Source of the DNA: Caulobacteraceae bacterium UBA3198
GTDB taxonomy: Bacteria > Pseudomonadota > Alphaproteobacteria > Caulobacterales > Caulobacteraceae
Length of the DNA stretch: 64,000 nt
Assembly: GCA_002363865.1 (NCBI GenBank)
Contig: DEWY01000002.1
Span: 62,001-126,000, forward strand
Reading direction: 5' to 3'
Made by a program: the position numbers and the translations under genes. This document shows, piece after piece, positions 47,530 to 55,464 of the stretch (positions are counted from its first letter, which is position 1; every line of letters starts with the position of its first letter). Under the pieces are notes generated by a model. It ran no database searches and had not been told where the DNA came from. It saw only the letters and a program-made list of their open reading frames with translations.

Positions 47530-48603
47530 ATGCCGCGCGACATCGCCGAGCTCAAATCCGAAACCCGCGCCGCTGGCCTGACCTATGTGAACCCGGACGA
47601 TCCCGGCATCTCGAGGCGCCCTGGCAAGGGCGGCTTTTCCTATGTGGACGCCAGGGGCGCGACGTTGACGGATGAGACCACCCTGGCCCGCATACAGGCC
47701 CTGGTGATTCCGCCGGCCTGGACCGAGGTGTGGATCTGCGCCAAGCCTCGCGGCCATATCCAGGCCACCGGCCGCGACCAGAGGGGCCGGCGGCAGTACC
47801 GCTATCACGACCGCTGGCGTGAAACCCGCGACCTGGCCAAGTTCGAGCGGGTGGCCGCCTTCGGCCGCGCCCTGCCGCGCCTGCGCAAGCAGGTGGAGGC
47901 CGATCTCGCCCGGCGCGGCCTGCCCCGGGAAAAGGTGCTGGCCGCTGTCATCCGGCTGCTGGAGGTGACGCTGATCCGGGTGGGCAATGACGAATATGCC
48001 CGCACCAACAAGAGTTTCGGCCTCACCACCCTGCGTGACCGGCATGCGAAGATCAGCACCCGGGGCGTCACCTTCGCCTTCCGCGGCAAGTCCGGCAAAC
48101 ACCACGAGACGGCCTTTCAGGACCGCCGGCTGGCCCGCGTGGTCAAGTCCTGCCAGGACCTGCCCGGCCAGCGGCTGTTCCAGTACCTGGACGCGGAGGG
48201 CGAACGCCATGCCGTCGAATCTGCCGATGTGAACGCCTATCTGCGCGCGGCCATGCGGGAAGAGGTCAGCGCCAAGGACTTCCGCACCTGGGCGGCCACC
48301 GTGTCAGCCGCCCGCGCCCTGGTGGAGCATGGCGGCTGCGGGACCCAGACCGAGACCAGGCGCAACCTGAACACCTGCATCAAGGCCGTAGCCGGCCTTT
48401 TGGGCAACACCCCGACCGTCTGCCGCCGGGCCTACATTCACCCCCTGGTGCTGGCGGCCTATGAGGGGGGCGAACTGCCGCTCAAGGCCGCCGCCACGCC
48501 CAGGGCTTTCGAGCTCTCGGTCATCCGCTTTCTGGAGCGGGCAGCCCAGGTGAGTCCTAGGGACGGCGCGCCAAAGGATCGTGATCGCGGCAAGAACCCG
48601 TGA
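47530..48603 (+). CDS. DNA topoisomerase IB
   Basis: Poxvirus-like bacterial type IB topoisomerase that relaxes supercoils through a 3'-phosphotyrosyl link. 357 residues. N-terminal DNA-binding part with RPGKGGFSYVDARG and PPAWTEVWIC; the catalytic domain has YRYHDRWRETRDLAKFERV, NKSFGLTTLRDRHA and NTPTVCRRAYIHPLVL with the nucleophilic Tyr. Family proteins are common but not universal in alphaproteobacteria. ATG 47530. The GST gene follows 76 bases later on the same strand. Confidence 0.94.
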   Translation: MPRDIAELKSETRAAGLTYVNPDDPGISRRPGKGGFSYVDARGATLTDETTLARIQALVIPPAWTEVWICAKPRGHIQATGRDQRGRRQYRYHDRWRETRDLAKFERVAAFGRALPRLRKQVEADLARRGLPREKVLAAVIRLLEVTLIRVGNDEYARTNKSFGLTTLRDRHAKISTRGVTFAFRGKSGKHHETAFQDRRLARVVKSCQDLPGQRLFQYLDAEGERHAVESADVNAYLRAAMREEVSAKDFRTWAATVSAARALVEHGGCGTQTETRRNLNTCIKAVAGLLGNTPTVCRRAYIHPLVLAAYEGGELPLKAAATPRAFELSVIRFLERAAQVSPRDGAPKDRDRGKNP

Positions 48604-48679
48604 CAAGTCGTCGCTGCGTCCGGCAGGATGGGTCAAAAGCCGGCCGCCGGATCTGGGAGCGGCCTTTAGGGAGACTCTC

Positions 48680-49402
48680 ATGTCGCTGACGCTCTATTCG
48701 GGGGACCTGAGCCCCTATTCCGCCCGCGTGCGGATGCAGATCTACGCCAAGGGCATCACCGACATCGAGATCGCCCGGCCGGCCACTTTTGGCACGCCGC
48801 AGTTCCGCAAGGACTATCCCATCGGCCGCATCCCGGTGCTGGAGGGGGACGGCGAGCCGATGGCGGAGTCCGAGGTCATCGCCGAGTATCTTGAGGAACG
48901 CTATCCCGAGCCCTCTATGCTGGGGGCGACCCCGCGGGAGACGGCGCAGATCCGGACCCTGGCCCGCATCGGCGACATCTACATCATGAACAACATGTTC
49001 ATGCTCTCGCCCCAGTCGCGGGCCGACACCCGCAATCAGGGGATCGTCGATCTGCTGGGCGGTCAGGTGGTGCGCAACATCAAGGCCCTGGACAAGCTGA
49101 TCGGCGAGGACGGCTTCGCCTGTTCAGGCCGCCTCACCCTGGCCGACTGCGCCATCGTGCCGGGGCTCTTCCTGGTGGAGAACGTCCTGCCGTCGGTGGG
49201 CATGGACAATCCCGTCCCCTCCACGCCGAAGGTCGCCGCCTATTGGGCCGCCATCCAGCAACAGGCGGCCGCCGCCAAGGTGCTGGAAGAGCTCCATCGC
49301 GGCCTGGAGGAACGGCGGGAACTGATCCGCAGCGGCGTCTTCCAGAAGATGATGGCCAAGGCCGCCGCCGACATGGCCGCGGCGGAAAACGGGGCGGCCT
49401 AG
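48680..49402 (+). CDS. Glutathione S-transferase family protein
   Basis: 240 residues. N-terminal thioredoxin-like domain with SGDLSPYSARVRMQIYAKG (candidate glutathione-activating Ser/Tyr) and IPVLEGDGEPMAESEVIAEYLEE (only short parts quoted), the cis-Pro and glutathione Glu-Ser pair. The all-helical C-terminal domain contains LTLADCAIVPGLF. The frame is open from 48581, inside the topoisomerase gene, but ATG 48680 with AGGGAGA upstream is the proper start. Closest in style to SspA/maleylacetoacetate-isomerase-like GSTs; substrate unknown. Confidence 0.85.
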   Translation: MSLTLYSGDLSPYSARVRMQIYAKGITDIEIARPATFGTPQFRKDYPIGRIPVLEGDGEPMAESEVIAEYLEERYPEPSMLGATPRETAQIRTLARIGDIYIMNNMFMLSPQSRADTRNQGIVDLLGGQVVRNIKALDKLIGEDGFACSGRLTLADCAIVPGLFLVENVLPSVGMDNPVPSTPKVAAYWAAIQQQAAAAKVLEELHRGLEERRELIRSGVFQKMMAKAAADMAAAENGAA

Positions 49403-49438
49403 CGCCAGGCGGTCTTCTGTCGGCTCAGCGGCGCAGAG

Positions 49439-50863
49439 TTACTGTCCCAGGACCGCTGACGGATCGACGCCCTGGGCCTTCAGGCCCTCGACCAGATTTG
49501 TGATGGTCCGCGTCATGTCAGGCGCTCGCGCGGCGTCAAGCAGGGCGTCGAGCGCCCCGCGATCCTGAAGCTGTCCCGCGGCGATCACCGCCACGGGACG
49601 GCGCAGGGCGCTCATGTCCTTGGTCGGATCCGCGTCGAGCAGGATGAGGTCGGCCCGCACCCCCGGTCGAACCAGACCGCCGCTGTCGTCGGCCTCAAGC
49701 GTCAGCGCCGCATTGGCCGTGGCTGCGCCCAGGGCCTCTGCCGGCGTCAGACCGGCGGCGACCATCAGGTCCAGCTCATCGATCAGGGAGACGCCCGGCG
49801 CATTGGCGAAGATGCCGGAGTCGCTGCCGGCGACCAGGCGGACGCCGGCCTGATGCAGCGCGAGCGTGGCGGCCTGATAGAAGGCGAAGTCCGCGCGGGC
49901 CGCCTCCACGTCTTCAGCCGCCCAGCGGGCGTAGTTCGGCGCCTCCTGGGTGACGACCAGCGGGTTGAGCAGCTGCATGTCGGGGCCGTTAACGAACTCA
50001 CCCTTCGTCTCGGCGACCCGCAGCAAATTGTAGAAGGCCACCAGGGTCGGATCGACCACAGACTTTGACGCCGCCAGCCGCGCGGCCAGTGCGCGCATGG
50101 CGTCCAGGTCTCGGCGGTTCCTCAGTCCGTGCCAGGCGATGGTCTCCACGTGCTCGAAGGTGACGAAGCCATCGTCCAGCAATTCCTCGAACGTGATGTC
50201 GAAGGGGGCCTGGGCGGGAACGCCGGGACCGCGCCGGCCCTCGGGCGAATGGCCCATGATCTCCATGCCCAGTTCCCGGGCCTCATCGCCGATCGCCTCA
50301 TAGGCCTCCCGCGAGAGGTTGGAATAGACCTTCACCGTGCGGAAGCCGGCCGCATGGTGGCGACGCACGGCCGCGCGCGCCTCGTCCGCAGTCTCCACCC
50401 GTTCGTGGATGATCTGAAAATTCGCGCCGGTGCTGTTGAGGATGGGGCCTGATGTGACGAGCCGCGGGCCTACCACCGCCCCGGACTCGATCTCCTGGGC
50501 GAGGCGCAGGTGAAAAGGCATGCCTGAGAGATTGCGGACCTGGGTCACGCCGTGGGCCAGATAGGCGCCGAGCTCCGCCTGATCCCAAACGTGGACATGC
50601 ATGTCCGTGAGGCCGCGCATCAGATAGAGGCCGCGACCATCGATCCGGGTGTGGAGGGACGGGTCTGCGTCCGCCGCCGCCTCGATGATGCGGCCACCAT
50701 CGATCCAGATCGCCTCGCCGGTGCGACGCGTCACGCTGGTCCCGTCGAATTCCAGAATCTCCGCGCCTGATACAACTATGGGCTGGGCCTGGACCTGTCC
50801 CGTCAGGGCTCCGCCCAGCATGAGAGCGGCGAACGCGAAGACGACAAAGTAGATGCGCGGCAT
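49439..50863 (-). CDS. Secreted amidohydrolase-family metalloenzyme
   Basis: 474 residues. A signal peptide (ALMLGGALTGQVQAQ) precedes an imidazolonepropionase-like amidohydrolase barrel: DMHVHVWD gives the first His pair, MEIMGHSPEG a further His and AGSDSGIFANAPG the catalytic Asp. LRPGVRADLILLDADP-type C-terminal beta sandwich is present (VRPGVRADLILLD). Likely a periplasmic hydrolase of an amide or cyclic compound such as a peptidase-like prolidase; the substrate cannot be read. ATG 50863 is preferred over the frame extension to 50926 because it starts the signal peptide. Confidence 0.85.
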   Translation of the reverse strand: MPRIYFVVFAFAALMLGGALTGQVQAQPIVVSGAEILEFDGTSVTRRTGEAIWIDGGRIIEAAADADPSLHTRIDGRGLYLMRGLTDMHVHVWDQAELGAYLAHGVTQVRNLSGMPFHLRLAQEIESGAVVGPRLVTSGPILNSTGANFQIIHERVETADEARAAVRRHHAAGFRTVKVYSNLSREAYEAIGDEARELGMEIMGHSPEGRRGPGVPAQAPFDITFEELLDDGFVTFEHVETIAWHGLRNRRDLDAMRALAARLAASKSVVDPTLVAFYNLLRVAETKGEFVNGPDMQLLNPLVVTQEAPNYARWAAEDVEAARADFAFYQAATLALHQAGVRLVAGSDSGIFANAPGVSLIDELDLMVAAGLTPAEALGAATANAALTLEADDSGGLVRPGVRADLILLDADPTKDMSALRRPVAVIAAGQLQDRGALDALLDAARAPDMTRTITNLVEGLKAQGVDPSAVLGQ

Positions 50864-51037
50864 GGTCACAGACTTACGAAGACAAGACTCAACGCCCGTG
50901 GCGTGACGGGCTTTTGAGCCTATCAACCGCGTTCACGAAAGACTAGCGACCAGGACCATCGTTCGTTCAATTCACGCCGGGGGACCCCGACATCTTCGCC
51001 AGAAGCGTGACGATTTCACCCACCTTGGGCGCTGGCG

Positions 51038-51066
51038 TTGACACACTGGTTCGTGATGCGAATTAT
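51038..51066 (+). promoter_or_regulatory. Sigma-70-type promoter of the DUF4168 gene
   Basis: TTGACA (51038-51043), a 17-base spacer and AATTAT (51061-51066), about 50 bases before the ATG at 51119. The match to consensus and the spacing make this one of the clearest promoters in the window. Confidence 0.65.
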
Positions 51067-51118
51067 CCGGCGCCTCGACGGGCTGCCGGTCTGTCATCAC
51101 CCGAAAAGGACACCAGCC

Positions 51119-51529
51119 ATGCGCAAGACGCTCCCCCTCCTCGCCGCCTCCGCCATGATCGCCGCCCTTGGCGCGACCGCCGCTCAGGCCCAGGAGACCG
51201 CGCCGGCTCAGGCGCCGCAGGAACAGGCCGCCCCGCAGGGGTCGGCTGAGATCACCGACGAGATGATCAACAGCTTCACCCTGGCGATGAACCAGGTGAC
51301 CAGCCTGAACGAGAAATTCAGCGCCCAGATCCAGGCGGCGCCCGACGATGCGGCACGTACCGAGCTTCAGCGGCAGGCGGCCACTGAAATGGGTCGGGCC
51401 GTGCAGCAGGCGGGCATCACCCCGCAACAATACAACATGATCGCTCAGGCCGCTCAGAACGACGAGGCGCTCCGGCTGCGGATCGGCCAGGCGATGCAAG
51501 CCAATGGCGTCGCGGCGGGCGCCAACTAG
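51119..51529 (+). CDS. Exported DUF4168 protein
   Basis: 136 residues. A signal peptide MRKTLPLLAASAMIAALGA ... AQAQ ends near residue 25. A Gln/Ala/Pro-rich linker is followed by the helical DUF4168 domain: EITDEMINSFTLAMNQVTSL and GITPQQYNMIAQAAQNDEAL. Function unknown; such proteins are small periplasmic helical bundles seen in many alphaproteobacteria and cyanobacteria. ATG 51119 has AAAAGGA upstream; an earlier in-frame start would lie inside the promoter. Its stop codon abuts the dispersed repeat. Confidence 0.85.
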   Translation: MRKTLPLLAASAMIAALGATAAQAQETAPAQAPQEQAAPQGSAEITDEMINSFTLAMNQVTSLNEKFSAQIQAAPDDAARTELQRQAATEMGRAVQQAGITPQQYNMIAQAAQNDEALRLRIGQAMQANGVAAGAN

Positions 51530-51642
51530 AGCGCGTTCCGATAAGTCGGAACTGGTTGTCGGCTCTAAACGCGCTCAAGTCTTTGAGTGCAGAGCCTGAC
51601 TCAGCGATCAGACGGTTCCGTCTGATCGCTTCAGGTTCGTAG
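51529..51642. repeat. Dispersed two-hairpin intergenic repeat, copy 2
   Basis: Counterpart of 7320-7431. The first hairpin (51529-51576) keeps the arms GAGCGCGTT/AACGCGCTC and the inner CCGATAA now pairs with TTGTCGG through a G-U pair. The second (about 51591-51642) has a 13-bp perfect stem AGCGATCAGACGG/CCGTCTGATCGCT with a TT loop. It begins at the last base of the DUF4168 stop codon. Confidence 0.85.
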
Positions 51643-51663
51643 AACCTCGCAGCTTGAGGCCAC

Positions 51664-51704
51664 GGGTGTGATCGCGGAGCCGCTTGGCTTCGGTGATCAC
51701 ACCC
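51664..51704. terminator. Bidirectional terminator-like hairpin
   Basis: A long stem GGGTGTGATC (51664-51673) / GATCACACCC (51695-51704) continues inward with CGGAGCC/GGCTTCG around a GCTT loop. It lies between the convergent DUF4168 and TonB receptor genes, 9 bases from the receptor stop. No U-run; probably ends both transcripts with Rho or by its stability. Confidence 0.55.
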
Positions 51705-51712
51705 GCCAGGCC

Positions 51713-53704
51713 TTAGCGCCGCAGGCTGTAGCCGAGCCGAACCATGCGGGGGGCGGCCAGGGTCACGAGACCGTCGCCAGCCACCTGGGCCTCGATCTCA
51801 GCGTCGAGCAGATTGTCCGCGGCCAGGTAGACCTCCGCATCGCCCCCCAGCCGCCAGGCGGCGCGCAGGTCCAGTGTCGTGGCCGCCGCCAGGCTGCGGC
51901 TATTGAGGTCATCTTCGAAACGCTGCCCGTCGTGTCGGACCTGACCTGACAAGCGCAGGCGCTCGGTCAGCGCCCAGTCGAGACCGAGGGTGGCGGCGAT
52001 TTCCGGGGTCTGGGCCGGGCGCAGGCCATCGAGTTGGGGCGCCACCGACCCGCCGTCCACCTCGGCCCGGGTCGCCACCGCATCGAAGCGCACGGTCCAG
52101 GCGCCGAAGTCGCGATCGGCCGACAGTTCCAGGCCCCAGGCCTCGATGGCGCCGGCATTCTGGCGCTGGCGCAGCACCCCGCCGGCCGGCACGAACCCGG
52201 CGATGGGGAAGGCGCCTGGTCCCTGGCCGATGGTCACATTGGTGATCGGGTGTTCCAGGCGGTTGAAGAAGACCCCAGCCGACCAGGCGAACACCCCCTG
52301 CCCGCCGACAGCCGCCTCGACCCCATAGAGCTGTTCGGGTTCGAGGGCCGGATTGGCCTCGGTGATGTCATTGCCGACCCGGAAGGGCCGGTGCAGCTCG
52401 TTCAGGGTCGGCGGCCGGAAGCCGGAATAGGCCGCCCCGCGCAGGTAGATCGCCTCGCTCAGCTCATAGCGGGCGCCCAGACGGCCGGTGGGCGTCGTGC
52501 CGCTGCGGTCGGGGGCGCGGGAGTCCAGCAGGACCGCGCCGCCGTTCAGGTCGCGCTCGATCCGCCGAGCCTCGCTGGCCTCCCAGCCGTCCACCCGCAG
52601 GCCGCCGGTGAGCAGCAGGCGCTCGCCCACCCGGGTGGCCTCGCCATAGACGCCGCCCACCTGGGTGCGGCCGCCAGCCACGCGGCCGCGGGTGAACCCG
52701 GCGCCCAGATTGCGGAAATGCTCCCGGGTCTCGCCGTCGGTGACCCGAAGGTCGGCGCCCACCTCCCAGGTCCAGGGGCCGTTCACCGCCCGCCAGGCGG
52801 CGTTCATGCCATAGCCGAGCGCCGGAGTGGCCAGTTGCTCGGCGGCAGGGCGGCCGGCCGAGCGATCATCCTCAATGGCGGCGAAGCGGTTCTTCAGGTC
52901 GCTGGTGCGCAGCCAGGCCTGCAGCCGCCAGCCGCCGGCGTCGCGCGCCGAGGGCTGGGCCAGCGACAGGGTGGCCGCGCCCCCACTCGCCTGAGATCCG
53001 ACCCCTTGGACGCCGCCGCCGCGGCGCTCCTCAAAGGCCGCCAGCCGGAACGCGGCGTTGACGCCGGCCACCTGCCCCTGCAGCCGGGCCGCCGCCGAGA
53101 CCTGGTTCAGTCCGGCCGCCTCATCCACAGCGCCACGGCCGGCTCCGCGGACCGGCACATAGCCCTCCTGGGTGAGGCCTGAGACCACCACCATCAGGTG
53201 GTCCGCCCCGAAGGCCGCCGCGCCGCGATAGGTCCCGTACTCGCCGGCCGACACGTCCAGGGCCGAAAGCCCCGGCTGCGGCTCGCGCTCCTGCAAGGCG
53301 ACGACGCCGGTCAGGGCGCCTGCGCCATAGGGGCCTGCGCCCGCCCCCTTGATGATGTCGGCGCCGGCCAGCCCCTCGGGCGGCAGAGCCGACCAGATCA
53401 CCCAGCCGCCGAACGGGTCGTTCTGGGGCGCCCCATCCAGGGTCACCAGGGTTCGCCCGGCGCCGGAAGGGGCGATGGCCCGCAGCGACAGCCCCTGGAT
53501 CGTCGGATTGGCGACCTCGCTGCCGGTCCGCCGGAAGAGGGAAACCCCAGGCTCTGCGCGCAGGGCTTCGTCCAGGCGCGGACTGCGGGCCAGGTCGTCG
53601 GGGCCCACCCGCACAATGGAGAAGGCGAGGTCCGCCGGACTCGGCGCCAGGCGCGGCGCGGTCACCTGGACCTCGGAAACCATCGGGGGCGGCATGTCGG
53701 GCAT
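51713..53704 (-). CDS. TonB-dependent receptor lacking a signal peptide
   Basis: 663-residue receptor-like protein: plug with LDEALRAEPGVSLFRR, NPTIQGLSLRAIAPSGAGRTLVTLDG and DIIKGAGAGPYGAGALTGVV (short blocks), then a barrel ending MVRLGYSLRR. The first residues, MPDMPPPMVSEVQVTAPRL, contain a TonB-box-like SEVQVTA but no export signal. An in-frame stop (TGA) lies only ten codons upstream with no alternative start between, so a signal peptide could be supplied only by a frameshift or has been lost. The terminal aromatic residue is also missing. It diverges from the serralysin gene across 127 bases. A non-functional or sequence-error allele is possible. Confidence 0.8.
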   Translation of the reverse strand: MPDMPPPMVSEVQVTAPRLAPSPADLAFSIVRVGPDDLARSPRLDEALRAEPGVSLFRRTGSEVANPTIQGLSLRAIAPSGAGRTLVTLDGAPQNDPFGGWVIWSALPPEGLAGADIIKGAGAGPYGAGALTGVVALQEREPQPGLSALDVSAGEYGTYRGAAAFGADHLMVVVSGLTQEGYVPVRGAGRGAVDEAAGLNQVSAAARLQGQVAGVNAAFRLAAFEERRGGGVQGVGSQASGGAATLSLAQPSARDAGGWRLQAWLRTSDLKNRFAAIEDDRSAGRPAAEQLATPALGYGMNAAWRAVNGPWTWEVGADLRVTDGETREHFRNLGAGFTRGRVAGGRTQVGGVYGEATRVGERLLLTGGLRVDGWEASEARRIERDLNGGAVLLDSRAPDRSGTTPTGRLGARYELSEAIYLRGAAYSGFRPPTLNELHRPFRVGNDITEANPALEPEQLYGVEAAVGGQGVFAWSAGVFFNRLEHPITNVTIGQGPGAFPIAGFVPAGGVLRQRQNAGAIEAWGLELSADRDFGAWTVRFDAVATRAEVDGGSVAPQLDGLRPAQTPEIAATLGLDWALTERLRLSGQVRHDGQRFEDDLNSRSLAAATTLDLRAAWRLGGDAEVYLAADNLLDAEIEAQVAGDGLVTLAAPRMVRLGYSLRR

Positions 53705-53831
53705 CGGGGTCTCGTCAGGTTGGACGACCGGTCAAAACAAGGTGACCGGCCGGGGGCTTTATCATTTCGTTACGGGCTACCGCCCAATCCTAGGCTATTG
53801 AAGTCGTTCTGTTCTCAACGCGTGAGCGCTC

Positions 53832-55424
53832 ATGGCCGCCCCCGACGCCAGCAGTATTGTCGCCAGCCTGCTCACCGCCACACGCTGGTGGGGCGGCTCG
53901 ACCATCACCTACAGCATCCCGCGGGAAGGTTCGACCTGGCCCGGCTATGGCGCGGGCGAAGAGCCGAGCGTGGCTGGATATGGCGTCCTGAACAGCGCCC
54001 AGAGCCTGCAGTTCACCGCGGCCGTGCAGACCTGGGACCGACTGATCGCCAGCCAGTTCGTCCAGACCGATGACCTGACCTCTCCAGGTCAGATCCGGGT
54101 GGCCTTCACCAATGTGGACGCCGTGGATGACGACGACGATGGCGAGACCTCCTGGGGCTTCGCCTATTATCCGGCAAGCTATGGCGGCGCCGGCCAGCCC
54201 TATATGGGCGACATCTGGATCAGCCACGAAGAGGCCGGATCCAGCTTTAGCGTCGGGGGCTTTGACTTCGGCGCCACCATCCATGAGCTCGGCCACGCCC
54301 TTGGCCTGAAGCATCCGTTCGAGGATGGGACCACCCTTCCGACCGCCTATGACTCCAAGCGCTACACGGTGATGTCCTACACCGAGCCGGTGGACAGCCT
54401 GTACTGGCAGGCGGTCGCCACCTCGACGGGCGTCCAGATCAACCCCACGCGGGTGGCGCCCGAGACGCCCATGGTGTTCGACATCATGGCGATTCAGGCC
54501 CGTTATGGCGCCGATCCGGCCACGGGCGCAGGAAGCACCACCTACAGCTGGGACCAGAACCGGCCCTTTCTCCAGGCCATCTATGACGCCGGCGGCGTCG
54601 ACACCTTCGACCTGTCGAACCACACCCGGGGGTCGGTGATCGACCTGGCGCCGGGGGCCTATTCGTCCATCGCCCAGTTCTCGGCCCAGGCGCAGATCGC
54701 CGAGATGCTGGTTCGCTTTCCCTGGGCCCAGGACTTCTTCAACGAGCACATCCTGAAGCCCGAGACCTACACCTGGACCGACAATCTGGGGATCGCCTAC
54801 AACACGGTGATCGAGAACGTCATCGCCGGGTCCGGCGCCGACACCATCCTGGGCAACAGCGCCGATAACGTGATCCGGGGCGGCGATGGCCGCAGCTATC
54901 TGCGGGGCATGGACGGCGCCGACCAGATTTCGGGCGGACGGGACTTCGACGACCTGCACGGCAATGCCGGAAACGACACCCTGTGGGGGGCGGGCGGCGA
55001 CGACTGGGTGGTCGGCGGCAAGGACAATGACCTGCTGCAGGGCGAGGCCGGCGCTGACATCGTCTATGGCAATCTGGGGAATGACACCGGCCATGGCGGC
55101 GACGGAAATGACCTGATCCGCGGCGGCCAGGGGAACGACCAGCTGTTCGGCGGCCCTGGAAACGACTGGATGTCCGGCGACAAGGGTAATGACACCCTGT
55201 CGGGCGGCGCGGGCGCGGACGTCTTCAACACCTTCGGGGACGCCGGGATTGACCGGGTGCTGGACTTCAACAGCGCCGAGGGCGACCGGGTGCGCTTTGA
55301 TCCCGGCACGACCTGGACCCTCGGCTTTTCGGGCGCCGATACGGTGATCAGCATGGTCGGCGGCGCCCAGATGATCCTGGTGGGGGTCGGTTCGTCCACA
55401 TTGGGAGACTGGATGCTGGCCTGA
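53832..55424 (+). CDS. Serralysin-like M10 metalloprotease with RTX repeats
   Basis: Secreted zinc protease of 530 residues. The catalytic motif HELGHALGLKH has zinc ligands H151, H155 and H161, and VMSYTEP near residue 180 is the Met-turn. From about residue 335 come glycine/aspartate-rich RTX calcium-binding nonapeptides (GSGADTILGNS, GGDGNDLIRGG, GGAGADVF). No N-terminal signal peptide, as expected for type I secretion by a C-terminal signal; the HlyBD-type exporter is not in the window. ATG 53832 has no strong ribosome site. Typical role: extracellular protein breakdown. The next gene, uvrD, is unrelated. Confidence 0.92.
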   Translation: MAAPDASSIVASLLTATRWWGGSTITYSIPREGSTWPGYGAGEEPSVAGYGVLNSAQSLQFTAAVQTWDRLIASQFVQTDDLTSPGQIRVAFTNVDAVDDDDDGETSWGFAYYPASYGGAGQPYMGDIWISHEEAGSSFSVGGFDFGATIHELGHALGLKHPFEDGTTLPTAYDSKRYTVMSYTEPVDSLYWQAVATSTGVQINPTRVAPETPMVFDIMAIQARYGADPATGAGSTTYSWDQNRPFLQAIYDAGGVDTFDLSNHTRGSVIDLAPGAYSSIAQFSAQAQIAEMLVRFPWAQDFFNEHILKPETYTWTDNLGIAYNTVIENVIAGSGADTILGNSADNVIRGGDGRSYLRGMDGADQISGGRDFDDLHGNAGNDTLWGAGGDDWVVGGKDNDLLQGEAGADIVYGNLGNDTGHGGDGNDLIRGGQGNDQLFGGPGNDWMSGDKGNDTLSGGAGADVFNTFGDAGIDRVLDFNSAEGDRVRFDPGTTWTLGFSGADTVISMVGGAQMILVGVGSSTLGDWMLA

Positions 55425-55464
55425 GGGCCTTAAGCGGCGGCCCGCATGTGCTACATATGTTCCG

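Noticed and set aside
51664..51704. Possible riboswitch or small RNA between the DUF4168 and receptor genes
   Set aside because: A single long hairpin between convergent genes is better explained as a terminator; no multi-helix aptamer pattern was seen.
53728..53749. Hairpin CCGGTCA/TGACCGG upstream of the TonB receptor as a cobalamin riboswitch part
   Set aside because: The surrounding 127 bases are too short for a cobalamin riboswitch and lack its conserved B12-box.
55300..55424. CRISPR-like tandem repeats near the end of the serralysin gene
   Set aside because: The periodicity comes from RTX Gly/Asp nonapeptide codons, not from identical DNA repeats with spacers.
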